Source: Kitasatospora sp. Root107
GTDB lineage: Bacteria; Actinomycetota; Actinomycetes; Streptomycetales; Streptomycetaceae
Assembly (NCBI RefSeq): GCF_001424875.1
Contig: NZ_LMCT01000010.1
Location: forward strand, 13,206-77,205
Length of the DNA stretch: 64,000 bases
Reading direction: 5' to 3'
Shown: positions 55,334 to 64,000 of the stretch, in pieces
Numbering within the stretch: the first letter of the stretch is position 1
Layout of the letters: each line of letters begins with the position of its first letter
The notes under the pieces: model-generated
Seen by the model: only the letters and a program-made list of their open reading frames with translations
Databases searched by the model: none
Told to the model about the DNA's origin: nothing
Translations under genes and position numbers: made by a program

Positions 55334-56119
55334 GTGAGCCAGCCGGAAATGCAGCCCGAGGAGAGCCCCTGGGGCAAGGAAGTCGGTGAGGAGGACCAGC
55401 CCGTCGTGGCCTCCGCCGCACTGACCCCCACCCGCCGCCGCACCGATCTGAGTGCCCGCCAGTTCCCGCTCGGCGACTGGGGTGAGCCCGCCGAGCGGCT
55501 GGAGGAGCTCTACCGCTGGTCCGAGGAGCGGGCCGTCGAGGCGATCGACTGGTACCGCAGGGACCGGGTCTGGAAGCGGCGCTGGGCCAGGCTGCTGCGG
55601 TTCGGCGCGGCCGGGTTCGCGGTGGCCGGGCTGACCGATCCGCTGCTCTCGCTCAGCGGGGTCTCCTGGGCCTCGCCGAGCTGGGGCTACGTCGGTCTGG
55701 CCCTCTCCGCCGCCTGCCTCGGGGTGGACCGGGCGTTCGGCCAGACCTCGGGCTGGATGCGGGACGTCAGCACCGCCCAGGCGCTGCAGCGCCGGCTGGA
55801 GGCGTTCCAGTTCGACTGGGCCTCGGAGTGCGTGCGCGAGGTGCTCGGCCCGACCGAGGGCACGGCGGGCGAGGCGGCCGAGCGCTGTCTCGGCGTGCTG
55901 CGCCGGTTCTGCGAGGACGTCTCGGACGTGGTCAGGGGCGAGACCTCGGAGTGGATGCTGGAGTTCCGCGCCACCATGACCCAGCTGCCCACCCAGTCCC
56001 CGGGCCCGTGGGGCGGCCGCACCGAGAGCGGTGCCGGCGCCCAGGTCCGGATCCTGCCGCCGCCGGGCACCCGGCCGACCATGCCGCGGCAGCGCCCGCC
56101 GGAGGGCCCGCTGCGCTAG
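55334..56119 (+). CDS. SLATT-domain (DUF4231-like) membrane protein
   Basis: GTG at 55334 gives 261 residues. An acidic N-terminus precedes LEELYRWSEERAVEAIDWYRRDRVWKRRWAR, two hydrophobic segments (about 95-135) and a helical C-terminus with MRDVSTAQALQRRLEAFQFDW. This is the SLATT fold (2TM effector seen with SMODS/SLOG nucleotide systems). No cyclase or SLOG partner is adjacent, so it is an orphan; role unknown. Confidence 0.72.
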   Translation: MSQPEMQPEESPWGKEVGEEDQPVVASAALTPTRRRTDLSARQFPLGDWGEPAERLEELYRWSEERAVEAIDWYRRDRVWKRRWARLLRFGAAGFAVAGLTDPLLSLSGVSWASPSWGYVGLALSAACLGVDRAFGQTSGWMRDVSTAQALQRRLEAFQFDWASECVREVLGPTEGTAGEAAERCLGVLRRFCEDVSDVVRGETSEWMLEFRATMTQLPTQSPGPWGGRTESGAGAQVRILPPPGTRPTMPRQRPPEGPLR

Positions 56120-56130
56120 GCGCCTCGGTC

Positions 56131-56162
56131 TGCGCGGACGCCCCGGCCGGGGCGTCCGCGCA
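56131..56162. terminator. Perfect 32-base palindromic bidirectional terminator
   Basis: TGCGCGGACGCCCCGG and its exact reverse complement form a perfect stem between convergent genes. Confidence 0.88.
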
Positions 56163-56189
56163 GAAACGATGCATCAGGCAGGGACGGGC

Positions 56190-56837
56190 TCAGGCGAAGA
56201 CGATCATCGAGCCCTGGGTGACACTCCGGGTCGCCGCCGCGTACAGCCCCGCCCAGGCGTGCCGCTCCCGGGCGAACGGGTGCTGGTCGTCGATCGGCGG
56301 CTCGAAGGTCTGCTCCAGATCGGTCGGCGCGAGCGGCCGGGTCGGAGCCGGCGGGTTCAGCGGATCGAGGCCCAACACCGGCGCCACCGCCTGGAGTTCA
56401 CGCAGCAGACCGTACGAGGAACCGAGCGGGCCGCCGGCGGCCAGCAGCTCGTCCGCGACCAGCGGGAGCTGGAAGTCGATCGGCACGTACGCCCCGGCGT
56501 GGTCGAAGTGCCAGACCAGGTGCGACTGTTCGGCGGTCGACTCGAACATCTCCAGCAGCTGCTCGTAGTCACCCCCGAGCGCGTCCACCGGCTCGATCGC
56601 GAAGCCGGTCAGTCCCAGCAGGTAGGCCCGCCGCAGGAAGTGCAGCGAGTCGTAGTCGAAAGCGGCGATCGGCTCCACCGAGCCGCTGAGCTCCGGCGAG
56701 TACCGGTACACCGGGACCTCGGGCAGACCGTGCGCGACCAGGGCCGCGTTGTACCGTACGAGGTCGTCCCGGAACGGGTTCTCGGGGCTGTGCGTCAGGA
56801 CGTCCACCAGCGGGACGAGCCAGAGGTCGCAGGCCAT
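56190..56837 (-). CDS. Hypothetical protein, 215 aa
   Basis: ATG at 56837 gives 215 residues starting MACDLWLVPLVDVLTHSPENPF. FDYDSLHFLRRAYLLGLTGFA and WHFDHAGAYVPIDFQLPL suggest a compact soluble protein. I do not recognise the family. It lies next to the GntR regulator gene on the same strand, 45 bases apart, so co-transcription is possible. Confidence 0.65.
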   Translation of the reverse strand: MACDLWLVPLVDVLTHSPENPFRDDLVRYNAALVAHGLPEVPVYRYSPELSGSVEPIAAFDYDSLHFLRRAYLLGLTGFAIEPVDALGGDYEQLLEMFESTAEQSHLVWHFDHAGAYVPIDFQLPLVADELLAAGGPLGSSYGLLRELQAVAPVLGLDPLNPPAPTRPLAPTDLEQTFEPPIDDQHPFARERHAWAGLYAAATRSVTQGSMIVFA

Positions 56838-56882
56838 GGGCCGGCTCTTCCTCTCAGAGGGCGGACACGGGAAGAGCCCACC

Positions 56883-57770
56883 CTACTGCGCCACCGGCTC
56901 CTCGGTACCGGCCCCGGCACCGGACTGCAGCGGGCGGCCGAAACGACCCGGTGGGACGGCCCGGGGCAGCGGCACCAGACCGAGACCGAGCTCACCCCCC
57001 GCCGCGGCCGGGGCGGGGGCCGGACACTCCGCCACCGGACGGCGGAGCAGCGGCAGCACCGCCACCGACTCCAGTGGCCGGCCGCTCAGCCGGGCCAGCA
57101 GCTCCACGGTGAACAGGTTGTACTCGTTCACCATCTGGTGCGCCCCCGACACGTCCCGGGCCTCGATCCGGTCGACCAGATCCGGGTGACGGTCCCAGCA
57201 GACCCCTTCGAGCTCACCGGCGGCGCGCAGATAGGGCGCCGCGAACATCCAGGACTGCACCCGCAGCCAGCCCAGGTAGCCGGAGACCCGGGTGTTCTCG
57301 AGCAGCGCACCGGCCTCGTGCCAGAACCGCAGGTCGCAGCCGACCAGCACGTCCAGCTGGCCGGACCGGGACGCCCGCTGGGCCGCCTCGGCCCGGCGGC
57401 GCAGCGACGGCAGGCGCCGCCAGTCGTAGCCGCTGGCGCGGGCCCCGAGCTGGCGGAAGGCACTGTCCATCAGCATGGTGCGGGCCTCGAAGATCTCCAC
57501 GAAGTCCGACCAGTCGAACTCCGGGACGGTGAAGCCGCGGTGGTGCTCGGCCCGGAGCAGGCCCTGCGCCGCCAGGTCGACCAGGGCCTCCCTGGCCGGG
57601 GTGGCGGAGACGCCGTACAGCTCGGCGATCTCCTTGACGGTGAAGTTGCGGCCGGCCGCCAGGCGGCCCGCCATCATCTCCTCGCGGAGCGCGGCGGCGA
57701 TCTGCTCGCGCAGGCTGTTGCGCTGGATCGCCGGGCGGCCGTCGCCGGGGGGAGCCGTGGGGCTGGACAT
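56883..57770 (-). CDS. GntR/FadR-family transcriptional regulator
   Basis: ATG at 57770 follows GAGGAGGC; earlier in-frame starts are less likely. About 295 residues: an N-terminal winged helix (LREQIAAALREEMMAGRL, KEIAELYGVSATPAREAL) and a C-terminal FCD ligand-binding domain with its helical bundle. The effector is unknown. Confidence 0.88.
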   Translation of the reverse strand: MSSPTAPPGDGRPAIQRNSLREQIAAALREEMMAGRLAAGRNFTVKEIAELYGVSATPAREALVDLAAQGLLRAEHHRGFTVPEFDWSDFVEIFEARTMLMDSAFRQLGARASGYDWRRLPSLRRRAEAAQRASRSGQLDVLVGCDLRFWHEAGALLENTRVSGYLGWLRVQSWMFAAPYLRAAGELEGVCWDRHPDLVDRIEARDVSGAHQMVNEYNLFTVELLARLSGRPLESVAVLPLLRRPVAECPAPAPAAAGGELGLGLVPLPRAVPPGRFGRPLQSGAGAGTEEPVAQ

Positions 57771-57947
57771 CCGGGCGACAGCCTCCTCTCCGGGCTCGGC
57801 CCTGCTCGCCGGCCGCTCCGAGCGGAACACGACCAGGGCTCATCTTCTCAAATGCGCCCACCTGGTGCGCAAGAGCCCTAACAGTGTCCATATCCGGACA
57901 CGCACCCGGCCGCCCGGGGCGGCCCGGTCAGCGCCGTACCGGGCCGG

Positions 57948-58760
57948 TCAGCGCTGGACGGGAGCCGGGATGCCGAGCAGCCGGTCGCGGTGCACCGGGA
58001 ACTCGGAGCGGGCCTTGGCCGCCCCCGCCGGGTCGAAGTCGACGGTCAGCACCTGCTCGCCCGCCCCGGCCTCGGCCAGCACCTTGCCCCACGGGTCGAC
58101 CACGATGCTGTGCCCGGCCTGCTCGACCCCGCCGTGCGTCCCCGCGGTGTTGCAGGCCAGCACGTAGGCCTGCTCCTCCACCGCCCGGGCCCGGGCCAGC
58201 AGGGTCCAGTGCTCGCGCCGCCGCTCCGGCCAGGCGGCCGGGATCAGCAGCAGCTCGGCCCCGGCGTCCAGCAGGGCCCGGAACAGCTCGGGGAAGCGCA
58301 GGTCGTAACAGGTGGCCATCCCGATGGTGCCCAGCTCGGTGGTGGTGGCCACGATCTCCTGCCCGGCACCCATCGCGATCGCCTCGCCGCTGTCGAAACC
58401 GAAGCGGTGGATCTTGCGGTAGGTGGTGGTCAGCTCGCCGTCCGGGGCGAACAGCAGGGAGGTGTTGTAGATCGGGCCGTCCGGATCGCGTTCGACGATC
58501 GAACCGGCATGCAGCCAGACTCCGGCGGCCCTGGCGGCGGCCGACATCGCCTCGGCGGTCGGCCCGTCGAGCGGCTCGGCACCCTCCGACCAGGCGTCGT
58601 ACGCGAAGCCGCCGAGCGGCCACAGCTCGGGCAGTACCACCAGGTCGGCGCCCTCCTGGGCACGGACCAACGCGGCTACCCTGGCCCGCCGTTCGGCGGG
58701 CGGTTCGACGTCCGAGACGTCGATTTGGATCAATGAAGCGCGCACACTACCACCGTCCAT
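57948..58760 (-). CDS. Carbon-nitrogen hydrolase (nitrilase/omega-amidase family)
   Basis: ATG at 58760 gives 270 residues. The Glu-Lys-Cys triad is visible: Glu in VVLPELWPL, Lys in TYRKIHRFG and Cys in GMATCYDLRFPE. The pattern fits omega-amidase/YafV-like enzymes that hydrolyse amides of dicarboxylic acids. Substrate unproven. Confidence 0.87.
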   Translation of the reverse strand: MDGGSVRASLIQIDVSDVEPPAERRARVAALVRAQEGADLVVLPELWPLGGFAYDAWSEGAEPLDGPTAEAMSAAARAAGVWLHAGSIVERDPDGPIYNTSLLFAPDGELTTTYRKIHRFGFDSGEAIAMGAGQEIVATTTELGTIGMATCYDLRFPELFRALLDAGAELLLIPAAWPERRREHWTLLARARAVEEQAYVLACNTAGTHGGVEQAGHSIVVDPWGKVLAEAGAGEQVLTVDFDPAGAAKARSEFPVHRDRLLGIPAPVQR

Positions 58761-58913
58761 GAGACCAGTCCTACGATCGTCACCCGAAAGCACTGCCCGG
58801 CTGTCACCCGGCAGCGTAACGTGCGGTTAGCGCCGCCGCCCGGAAGCCGGAACACCCGGGTTCGCGCTCCAGGGCGGCACAGTACGGAAGCTGACGGAGG
58901 GCCGGAGAATCCC

Positions 58914-59735
58914 GTGACGGAGAACCAGACCGTGCAGGCTTGCATCGACGCGTGGACGCAGACCATCGAGGCGATAGCCGAGCTGCTGGCCCCGCTGCCC
59001 ACCGACGCCTGGAACCGGCCCACCGAATGCCCCGGCTGGTCGGTCCGTGACGTCGTCTCACATGTCATCGCCCTGGAGTCCGAGCTCCTCGGCGACCCCC
59101 GCCCGATCCACTCGCTCCCCGGCGACCTCCGGCATGTCACCGGCGAGTTCGCCCGCTACATGGAGCTCCCGGTCGACAAGCGGCGCTGCCACACCGCACC
59201 CGAGATCACCGGCGAGCTGGAGTACACCGTCATCCGCCGCTCGCGCGCGCTGCGCAACGCGAAGCACGAGGCGGACGACCTGGTCCGCTGGCCCGCCGGG
59301 CCGCTCTCCCGGGACGTTCCGTACACCGAGCTGCTCCGGCTGCGCGCCTTCGACGTCTGGGTGCACGAGCAGGACCTCCGCCGGGCGCTCGGCGTCCCCG
59401 GCAACCTCGACTCGGCCGCCGCCCTGATCTCCCGCGACATCATGCTGGCCGGCCTCCCCAAGGTGCTCGCCAAGTCCGTCGGCGCCCCGCCCGGCACCAC
59501 GCTCGCCCTGGACGTCTCGGGCCCGCTCGAGTTCCTCCGCACCGTCCGGATCGACGAGGACGGCCGGGCCACCATCGACGAGACCGTCAGCCTCGCCCCC
59601 GACGTCCGGCTCACCCTCGACTGGGAGACCTACCTCCGCCTGGCCTGCGGACGCGGCCGCCCCGGCCCGGTGAAGATCGACGGCGACCAGGAACTCGGCG
59701 CCCGGATCCTCGCCCACTTCGCCGTCACGCCCTGA
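58914..59735 (+). CDS. Maleylpyruvate isomerase family protein (TIGR03083-like)
   Basis: GTG at 58914 gives 273 residues. PTECPGWSVRDVVSHVIALE and LLRLRAFDVWVHEQDLRRAL carry the conserved His/Trp residues of the DinB-like mycothiol-dependent family, followed by an SCP2-like end. It is a second member of the family also present at 39756. Confidence 0.82.
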   Translation: MTENQTVQACIDAWTQTIEAIAELLAPLPTDAWNRPTECPGWSVRDVVSHVIALESELLGDPRPIHSLPGDLRHVTGEFARYMELPVDKRRCHTAPEITGELEYTVIRRSRALRNAKHEADDLVRWPAGPLSRDVPYTELLRLRAFDVWVHEQDLRRALGVPGNLDSAAALISRDIMLAGLPKVLAKSVGAPPGTTLALDVSGPLEFLRTVRIDEDGRATIDETVSLAPDVRLTLDWETYLRLACGRGRPGPVKIDGDQELGARILAHFAVTP

Positions 59736-59753
59736 CGTGGCGTCATAATCCGT

Positions 59754-59810
59754 CGACCTGCGGTCGGTAACCCTTGTTCCGAACAAGGGTTACCGCGTTC
59801 CCGCAGGTCG
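59754..59810. terminator. Nested inverted-repeat bidirectional terminator
   Basis: The outer arms are CGACCTGCGG (59754-59763) and CCGCAGGTCG (59801-59810). The inner arms are GGTAACCCTTGTT (59766-59778) and AACAAGGGTTACC (59782-59794). It lies between convergent genes. Confidence 0.82.
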
Positions 59811-59816
59811 GAGACC

Positions 59817-61127
59817 CTACACAAGCCGCCGCAGCCGCAAGATCATCCCAGTCCCGACCCCCAGCGGCACGAACAGCCAGCACAGCGCCCACCGGTACGC
59901 CTCCGCCGAGTGCACCCCGTCCGCCCCCACCAGGGTGTCGAGCAGCAGGCCGACCCCGAAGAGCGTGATGACCGTGCCGATGAAGCCGCCCATGTTGGCG
60001 ATGCCGGAGGCGGTGCCCAGCCGCTCCGGCGGGTTGTGGGAGCGGGCGTAGTCGAGGCCGACCAGGGAGGCGGGGCCGTTGGTGCCCATCACCAGCAGCA
60101 GGACCAGCAGCAGCCAGAGCGGCGGGTGCGCCCCCGGCCAGGCCAGCACCACGGCCCAGCTCACCGCCGTGGCGGCGATCACGGTCAGGGTGATCGGCAT
60201 CCGGGCCCGGACCGTCCGCGAGAGCACCCGCCCGAGCAGCAGCGCGAAGACCATGTTGCTGCCGACCAGGACGGTGAGCAGCCCGCCCGCCTCGCCCCGG
60301 GTCATGCCCTGACCCTCCACCAGGTACGGCATCCCCCAGAGCAGTCCGAAGGCCGCACCGGGGAAGGCGGTGGTGAAGTGCACCCACATGCCGAGCCGGG
60401 TGCCCGGCTCGCGCCAGGCGTCGCGGATCTGGGCCCGGACCGAGAGCCGCCGCCCGGCCGCCGGGACCACCGCGACACCCGCCGGGGCCTCCCGGAGCAG
60501 CAGCGCGACCAGGGCGAAGACCCCCACCCCGAGCAGCGCGACGAAGGCGAAGCTGGCGGTCCAGCCCTCGCGGTGCAGGGCCTGGGCGAGCACCACCGTG
60601 GTGATCAGGTTGCCGCCCATCCCGGCCAGGCCGGTGAGTTGGGCGATCAGCGGGTTCTTCGCGGCGGGGAACCAGCGTGCGGAGATCCGCAGCACGCTGA
60701 TGAAGGTCATCGCGTCACCGCAGCCGAGCACGGCCCGGGAGACCAGGGCCGGTCCGAACGAGGTGGAGAAGGCGAAGGCGAGCTGACCGAGGCTCAGCAA
60801 CAGGATGCCGGTGAGCAGCACCCGGCGCGGCCCCAAGCGGTCGACCAGCAGGCCGACGGGTATCTGCATCGCCGCGTACACCAGCACCTGGAGCACCGCG
60901 AAGGTGGAGAGCGCGGAGGCCCCGATCCCGAACCGTTCGACGGCGTCGATCCCGGCCACGCCGAGGCTGGTGCGGTGGATCACCGCGAGGACGTAGACGC
61001 TGACCCCGATCCACCAGGCGAACCAGGCGGCCCGGCCGCCAGGCGGTGTGACCGGCAGGGGTACGCGCTGACCGGGGACGGCGACACGGGCGGGGGCGGG
61101 GCTGGCGGTCTCGGGGTCCACGGTCAC
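59817..61127 (-). CDS. MFS transporter
   Basis: GTG at 61127 gives 436 residues with about 12 membrane segments, IPVGLLVDRLGPRRVLLTG near residue 90 as the loop 2-3 motif and RAVLGCGDAMTFISVLR. It resembles nitrate/sugar-phosphate-type MFS members of actinobacteria. Substrate unknown. Confidence 0.88.
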   Translation of the reverse strand: MTVDPETASPAPARVAVPGQRVPLPVTPPGGRAAWFAWWIGVSVYVLAVIHRTSLGVAGIDAVERFGIGASALSTFAVLQVLVYAAMQIPVGLLVDRLGPRRVLLTGILLLSLGQLAFAFSTSFGPALVSRAVLGCGDAMTFISVLRISARWFPAAKNPLIAQLTGLAGMGGNLITTVVLAQALHREGWTASFAFVALLGVGVFALVALLLREAPAGVAVVPAAGRRLSVRAQIRDAWREPGTRLGMWVHFTTAFPGAAFGLLWGMPYLVEGQGMTRGEAGGLLTVLVGSNMVFALLLGRVLSRTVRARMPITLTVIAATAVSWAVVLAWPGAHPPLWLLLVLLLVMGTNGPASLVGLDYARSHNPPERLGTASGIANMGGFIGTVITLFGVGLLLDTLVGADGVHSAEAYRWALCWLFVPLGVGTGMILRLRRLV

Positions 61128-61200
61128 GTCGAACAGACTATGCAGCGCGTCAACCGCGAACGGCCCGGGACGGGCAACGATCCGGGTACGGAGGGCCGGT

Positions 61201-62439
61201 TCAGTCCCTGAGCTGCCAGCTCACCGTCCGGGTCATCCGCTGCTCCCGGAACTCCTCGTCGCGGACCCAGTCGGTGTCGTCCCGGACGGTCGCGGTGACC
61301 GTGACGGTCCGGCCGGCCGGGACGTTCAGCCCGGTGGTGTCCAGCCAGCTCCGGTCCTCGGCCGGGCTCTCCACCGCCCGCCCGTCCACCCGCCACTCCA
61401 CCGCGAGCCGGCGCGGTCCGGTCAGTCCCAGCGGCCGCACCGCCAGCCGGGGCCGCCCGGTCACCTCGCCGGCTGCCGGGACGGGCGGGTCGGTCGGGCC
61501 GACCCGCTGGTAGATCTGCTTGATGATGGCCTCCCGGGAGGGCAGGTTGTAGCTGCCGCCGAGGGTGCGCATCACTGAATCGGCGGTCGGCCGGTAGACC
61601 CCGTTGGCGCTCCGGTACGCGCCGATCACGCCACCGCCGTCGGGCGACTGGGCGCCCAGCCAGCGCCACCACTTCTGCTGTCCCCGGCGCATCTCCTCGG
61701 CGTCCTGGGTGGACAGGTTGGGGTAGTCGGCGTCGGCCGGTGCGCTGTCGTACTCGTCGCCGAGGTCCCCGACGGTGTGCCCTATCTCGTGCTGGATGAT
61801 CCGCCCGGCGTCCGGGTTGCCGCCCGCCAGCGTGGTCACCCCGGTGCCGCCCGCGCCGCCGTACTCGGTGGAGTTGGCCAGCGCGATCAGGTACTGCGGA
61901 CCCTCGCCCGCCCCGGCGTACCGGGCGGTGGCGGTCTCGTCGGCGCAGAGCAGCCGGGCAGTGCCCTCGCACCAGAAGTGCATGCCGAGCGGCGAGTCGG
62001 GCCGCCGTCCCGACTGGTCGCCCTCGGCGATCCCGGCCGCCGGGGAGACCACCTCGACCCGCCTTATGTTGAAGAAGCCCTGGTAGCTGCGGAACGGTTC
62101 GATCTCCATCAGCGACTGCCAGGCCAGGTCGGCCTGCTGCCGGAACAGGTCCTGCTGATCGGCGGTGTAGCCGTCGCCGAGCAGCACCAGGGTGATCCGG
62201 CGGTCGGGCGTCCCGCTGCGCCGTATGTCGACGGTCGGGGCGGCCCCGTCGGCCCGCAGGTCGGCCTGCCGGAGCAGGTGCGGCGGGACGGCCAGTTCGG
62301 GGGCCGGGGACGGGGCGCCGATCACGTCGTACGGCGGCGGCGAGGCCACCTCCAGCGCGGCGGGGAGCACGGCTGCCGCCAGCAGGACGGCTGCGGCCAG
62401 GCCGCGGAGCAGACGACGGCCAGGATTGCCAGAAGGCAT
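61201..62439 (-). CDS. Secreted M64-family zinc peptidase
   Basis: ATG at 62439 gives 412 residues. A signal peptide is visible (RRLLRGLAAAVLLAAAVLPAA), followed by ITLVLLGDGYTADQQDLF and the active-site motif HEIGHTVGDLGDEYD typical of the IgA-peptidase M64 family. The C-terminal part is a beta-sandwich-like domain (RLAVRPLGLTGPRRLAVEW). Exported protease of unknown target. Confidence 0.88.
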   Translation of the reverse strand: MPSGNPGRRLLRGLAAAVLLAAAVLPAALEVASPPPYDVIGAPSPAPELAVPPHLLRQADLRADGAAPTVDIRRSGTPDRRITLVLLGDGYTADQQDLFRQQADLAWQSLMEIEPFRSYQGFFNIRRVEVVSPAAGIAEGDQSGRRPDSPLGMHFWCEGTARLLCADETATARYAGAGEGPQYLIALANSTEYGGAGGTGVTTLAGGNPDAGRIIQHEIGHTVGDLGDEYDSAPADADYPNLSTQDAEEMRRGQQKWWRWLGAQSPDGGGVIGAYRSANGVYRPTADSVMRTLGGSYNLPSREAIIKQIYQRVGPTDPPVPAAGEVTGRPRLAVRPLGLTGPRRLAVEWRVDGRAVESPAEDRSWLDTTGLNVPAGRTVTVTATVRDDTDWVRDEEFREQRMTRTVSWQLRD

Positions 62440-62606
62440 ACGGGTTCGTCCTCGCTGCTCCGGTCACCCGGCGGGGGCTCGGGTGGGGGGTCGCGAAGAC
62501 GTACCCGTCCCGTACGCCCCCGCAGTCCCCCTGCGCGCCAAGTTCCCCGGACCGGTGCAACCGGTCGGCCGACCGGCCCAGCCCCGGTTGCGCGGTCAGC
62601 CCCGCA

Positions 62607-62640
62607 GGTCAACCCCCGTGGGTCAACCCCCGTGGGTCAG
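62607..62640. repeat. Short tandem repeat at the benE-like gene stop
   Basis: The 14-base unit GGTCAACCCCCGTG occurs twice (62607-62620 and 62621-62634) with a partial third copy that contains the stop of the transporter gene. It is probably replication slippage. The region 62440-62606 has no gene. Confidence 0.7.
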
Positions 62641-63866
62641 CCCTTGCGGGTGCGCCCGGTCTGCAGCACGAGGTGTGTCGCGACGCCGAACAGCAGGCCC
62701 CAGAAGGCCGAGCCGATGCCGTACAGGGTCATCCCCGAGGCGGTGGCCAGGAAGGTCACCACCGCGCCGTCCCGGCCGTACTCGTCGGCCGTCGCCCCGG
62801 CCAGACTGCCCTGGAAGGAGGCCAGCAGGGCGGTGCCCGCGACCACCGCGATCAGCGCGGCCGGCAGGCCGGTGAAGAGGCTCACCAGCACCCCGGCGAA
62901 GCTGCCGATCAGGATGTACAGCACGCCGGTGGACATCCCGGCGACGTAGCGGCGGCGCGGGTCCGGGTGGCTCTCCGGGCTGGTGCAGATCGCGGCGGTG
63001 ATCGCGGCCAGGTTGACCCCGGGCGAGCCGAACGGGGCCAGCAGCACCGAGAACCCGCCGATCGCGCCGATCAGCAGCCGGTCGTCCGGCTCGTAGCCGG
63101 AGGCCCGCATCACGCCGAGCCCCGGCGCGTTCTGCGAGGCCAGCGCGACGATGGTGAGCGGCAGCGCAAGACCGACCATCGCGGCCCAGCTGAACTGCGG
63201 GACCGTCAGCTCCGGCCGGACCGGGCCGCCCTGACCGAACTGCAGCGGCAGCCCGACGGTGGCGGCGGCCAGCAGCGCACCCGCCAGCAGGGCCACCGGT
63301 ACGGCGTACCGGGGCACGAACCGGCGGGCGGCCAGGAAGGCCGCGAAGCTGCCCAGCACCAGCACCGGCGCGGCCTTCAGCGAGGTGAAGATCCCCGCGC
63401 CGAACGAGAACAGGATGCCCGCCAGCATCGCGTTCACGATCCCGACCGGCACCGCCCGGATCAGCCGGCCGAACAGCCCGGTCACCCCGAAGAGGGTCAC
63501 CGCCACGCTGCTCACCAGGAACGCCCCGACCGCCTCCCGGTACGGGTACTCCCCCAGGCTGGTCACCAGCAGCGCCGCCCCCGGCGTGGACCAGGCCGCG
63601 ATCACCGGGGTCCTGGTCCGCCAGGACAGCAGCAGGCAGCTCAGCCCACTGCCGATCGACACCGCCCAGATCCACGAGGCGGTCTGATCCGGCGTCAGCT
63701 GCCCCGCCTTCGCCGCCGCCAGCACCACCACCAGCGGCCCCGAGAACGACACCGCCACACACACCAGACCGGCCAGCAGGGCCGGCCCCGACACATCCCT
63801 GCGCAGCGACGCCCGAGGCTCGGTCGTGCCCTGCGGTGCCGCTGTCATCCCCCGTAGTTCTGTCAC
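62637..63866 (-). CDS. Benzoate/H+ symporter BenE family transporter
   Basis: GTG at 63866 gives about 409 residues; an ATG at 63848 is the alternative. It has about 12 membrane segments. WSTPGAALLVTSLGEYPYREAVGAFLVSS and PVGIVNAMLAGILFSFGAGIF are typical of BenE. It imports benzoate or a related aromatic acid with protons. Confidence 0.87.
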   Translation of the reverse strand: MTELRGMTAAPQGTTEPRASLRRDVSGPALLAGLVCVAVSFSGPLVVVLAAAKAGQLTPDQTASWIWAVSIGSGLSCLLLSWRTRTPVIAAWSTPGAALLVTSLGEYPYREAVGAFLVSSVAVTLFGVTGLFGRLIRAVPVGIVNAMLAGILFSFGAGIFTSLKAAPVLVLGSFAAFLAARRFVPRYAVPVALLAGALLAAATVGLPLQFGQGGPVRPELTVPQFSWAAMVGLALPLTIVALASQNAPGLGVMRASGYEPDDRLLIGAIGGFSVLLAPFGSPGVNLAAITAAICTSPESHPDPRRRYVAGMSTGVLYILIGSFAGVLVSLFTGLPAALIAVVAGTALLASFQGSLAGATADEYGRDGAVVTFLATASGMTLYGIGSAFWGLLFGVATHLVLQTGRTRKG

Positions 63867-63940
63867 CTCGGCAGTATCCCGGAGGGCTCCCGGACAGTCC
63901 TCGAAAAAAGTTTTGAACCCACCTGCAACCACCGAGGGGG

Positions 63941-64000
63941 ATGGACGTCTTAACGGTTGAAGGCAGGGAGAGCAGGGCCCGGCAGGAGCCGGCCAGGCGG
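63941..64000 (+). CDS. Possible start of a truncated gene (runs off right edge)
   Basis: An ATG at 63941 directly follows CGAGGGGG and opens a frame MDVLTVEGRESRARQEPARR to the window edge, with a rare TTA leucine codon at position 4. Spacing of the ribosome site is too short to be ideal. Only 20 codons are seen, so this is tentative. Confidence 0.3.
   Translation, partial: MDVLTVEGRESRARQEPARR

Overview
High-GC actinomycete chromosome, most likely Streptomyces or Kitasatospora. The evidence is third-position G/C bias, SARP and LuxR regulators, an Lsr2 nucleoid protein, mycothiol-type DinB-fold proteins, and a perfect parS site of the type clustered around oriC in Streptomyces. Two thirds of the window is conserved core (pyrE, fba, purL/Q/S, lsr2, two tRNA-Gly, purC, purD). 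A compact biosynthetic gene cluster (BGC) at about 7.3-29.9 kb sits beside it.

Layout. 1-7.1 kb: regulatory and accessory flank, with an AfsR-like SARP running off the left edge behind an ARE-like palindrome, an aminotransferase, a Nudix hydrolase, a LuxR-type regulator, two small proteins (one a putative secreted peptide) and a MerR-like DNA-binding protein, ending in a strong hairpin. 7.3-29.9 kb: a phosphonate BGC, all on the + strand, with many start/stop overlaps. 30-39.6 kb: DUF2617, spermidine-synthase-like protein, SRPBCC protein, pyrE, parS, alkyl sulfatase, DedA, fba, DUF3151 and DUF3152. 39.6-44.9 kb: dispersed repeat, DinB-fold protein, purL-purQ-purS, lsr2, tRNA-Gly x2. 45-48.7 kb: ABC exporter plus two-component system. 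48.7-64 kb: purC, secreted/membrane proteins, purD, SLATT protein, GntR regulator, nitrilase-family amidase, MFS, M64 peptidase, BenE.

The BGC. PEP mutase (EDK-x5-NS signature), a two-subunit phosphonopyruvate decarboxylase and an aldehyde dehydrogenase give a coherent route PEP to phosphonopyruvate to phosphonoacetaldehyde to phosphonoacetate. Around this core are two ATP-grasp ligases, a PaaK-like adenylating enzyme, a HisC-like aminotransferase, a DUF1611/DgcN-like protein, an S9 peptidase and an MFS exporter. Three aspects are unusual. (1) A complete sulfuryl-transfer module is present: CysD, CysN, CysC, a TPR-fused sulfotransferase, a CysQ-like PAP phosphatase domain fused to an ATP-grasp ligase, and a second CysC-like protein that has lost its P-loop. 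(2) Two paralogous clavaminate-synthase-like Fe/2OG enzymes have the metal-binding HxD/E motif changed to H-S-A and H-S-G, as in SyrB2/BesD-type radical halogenases. (3) The BGC carries an aspartate carbamoyltransferase with every catalytic residue intact. Phosphonoacetate linked to aspartate is the known ATCase inhibitor PALA, so I infer that the cluster may make a PALA-like antimetabolite (possibly sulfated and/or halogenated), with the extra ATCase as self-resistance. The product is not known from sequence alone.
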